Source of the DNA: a bacterium
GTDB taxonomy: Bacteria; UBP15; UBA6099
DNA: 6,431 bases
Reading direction: 5' to 3'
Assembly: GCA_029573925.1 (NCBI GenBank)
Contig: JAKQBV010000312.1
Span: 1 to 6,431, forward strand
Shown here piece after piece: positions 5,782 through 6,431 of this stretch. Within the stretch, counting starts at the first letter, position 1; the number at the start of each line of letters is the position of its first letter. The notes under the pieces are model-generated. The model ran no database searches and had not been told where the DNA came from. It worked only from the letters and a program-made list of their open reading frames with translations. The translations under genes and the position numbers were made by a program.

Positions 5782-6431
5782 CTAAATGACTTTTGTCTTC
5801 ATGGCGTTCTTTCCGCCGTTTTTTGCTTCATACATAAGGCCGTCAGTTTCTTTTATCATTTCATTGACAGAGAATGGGGGGGTAGAGAAAGTAACGACGC
5901 CGACGCTGAACGAGACGGGCCATCGGTTGACGTTCATGGCGGCGTCCAGTTTTTGCTTGATTCTGGACATCGCTTTTTCAGCGCCGCGCTGGTCCGTGTC
6001 GGGAAAGAGGATAGCAAATTCGTCGCCTCCCATTCTTGCTATCGTGTCAATTGTTCTCAACTCCTGTTTCACAGTGTGAACCACGATGGAAAGAAGTTTG
6101 TCTCCCGCGCTGTGGCCCAGAGTGTCGTTGACCGTTTTAAAATTGTCGACGTCAAAATAGGCCGCTGAAAGGGGAACGCCGCGCCTGCGCATCCTTTCAA
6201 TCTCTATTTCGGCGTCTTCAAAAAAAGACCTTGAGTTTTCCGCGCCCGTCAACGCGTCGGTTCGCGAAATGGATTGCTCTTTTTCATAAGCTTTTTTTAC
6301 AGCGGAAAGCAGATAAGAACAAAGCAGAAAAAAACCGAGCCTTACAGATGTGTTCCAATAAGGAATCAGAGCATGAGGATATTGCAAGGGGTCCAGTTTG
6401 TCTGCGGTGAACCAAGTGACCGCGCAGAACA
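5782..6431 (-). CDS. Membrane-anchored diguanylate cyclase, GGDEF domain (N-terminus outside window)
   Basis: Makes the second messenger cyclic di-GMP from two GTP. The frame stays open to the right edge, so the true start is outside; a TTG at 6385-6387 could be read as a start but is more likely an internal leucine. Numbering from that leucine, residues 9-30 contain PYWN...RLGFFLLCSYLLSAV, the last membrane helix of a small N-terminal sensor region, followed by a short linker (31-42). The GGDEF domain follows: DALTGAENSRSF (44-55), YFDVDNFK (77-84) with metal-binding Asp79, NDTLGHSAGD (87-96), an intact GGDEF active site at 120-124 (bases 6016-6030), and VSFSVGVVTF (158-167). An inhibitory-site RxxD, RTID (111-114), sits exactly five residues before GGDEF, so product inhibition is likely. 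The domain start normally reads LTGLxNRR, here LTGAENSR. The C-terminus is complete. The input sensed is unknown. Confidence 0.88.
   Translation of the reverse strand, partial: FCAVTWFTADKLDPLQYPHALIPYWNTSVRLGFFLLCSYLLSAVKKAYEKEQSISRTDALTGAENSRSFFEDAEIEIERMRRRGVPLSAAYFDVDNFKTVNDTLGHSAGDKLLSIVVHTVKQELRTIDTIARMGGDEFAILFPDTDQRGAEKAMSRIKQKLDAAMNVNRWPVSFSVGVVTFSTPPFSVNEMIKETDGLMYEAKNGGKNAMKTKVI

Noticed and set aside
5263..6168. 301-codon open frame on the + strand opposite the first oxidoreductase and the cyclase
   Set aside because: It runs antisense to two strongly supported genes and across their intergenic gap, has no recognisable domain, and its composition follows the complementary codons.

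Overview
The window has two converging transcription units and parts of two further genes at its edges. It looks bacterial: compact ORFs, Shine-Dalgarno sites, an ATGA stop/start overlap and a membrane-anchored GGDEF protein. A cytoplasmic GH38-type glycosidase, two Gfo/Idh/MocA oxidoreductases and a GGGACAGTCACC-type intergenic motif would suit a carbohydrate-degrading Gram-negative such as a PVC-group or related lineage. That placement is a low-confidence inference, because no marker gene is present.

Layout from left to right. Bases 1-90 (+) are the last 29 codons of an unidentified gene. Bases 91-144 are a short gap with a perfect 12-base palindrome (115-126). Bases 145-2829 (+) encode an 894-residue GH38 alpha-mannosidase-like enzyme. 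Bases 2830-3022 are a convergent intergenic region with a possible + strand terminator and a REP-like motif. Bases 3023-5607 (-) hold a tight three-gene cluster, transcribed right to left: a Gfo/Idh/MocA oxidoreductase with a basic N-terminal tail and a cysteine cluster (4414-5607), an unknown 100-residue methionine-rich protein starting in a 4-base overlap (4115-4417), and a second, more divergent Gfo/Idh/MocA protein (3023-4093). Bases 5608-5781 carry a plausible promoter for this cluster and a possible terminator for the next gene. Bases 5782-6431 (-) are the C-terminal part of a membrane-bound diguanylate cyclase that runs off the right edge.

The genes suggest sugar or glycoside processing. 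The GH38 enzyme would release alpha-linked mannose or a related sugar, and the two NAD(P)-type oxidoreductases would oxidise, reduce or epimerise a sugar or polyol. The link between the two units is only convergent adjacency, so a shared pathway is inference. The diguanylate cyclase is probably independent.

The most unusual part is the three-gene minus-strand cluster. It is clearly GC-richer than the DNA on both sides, it couples an orphan small protein to two oxidoreductases, and both oxidoreductases deviate from the usual family motifs.
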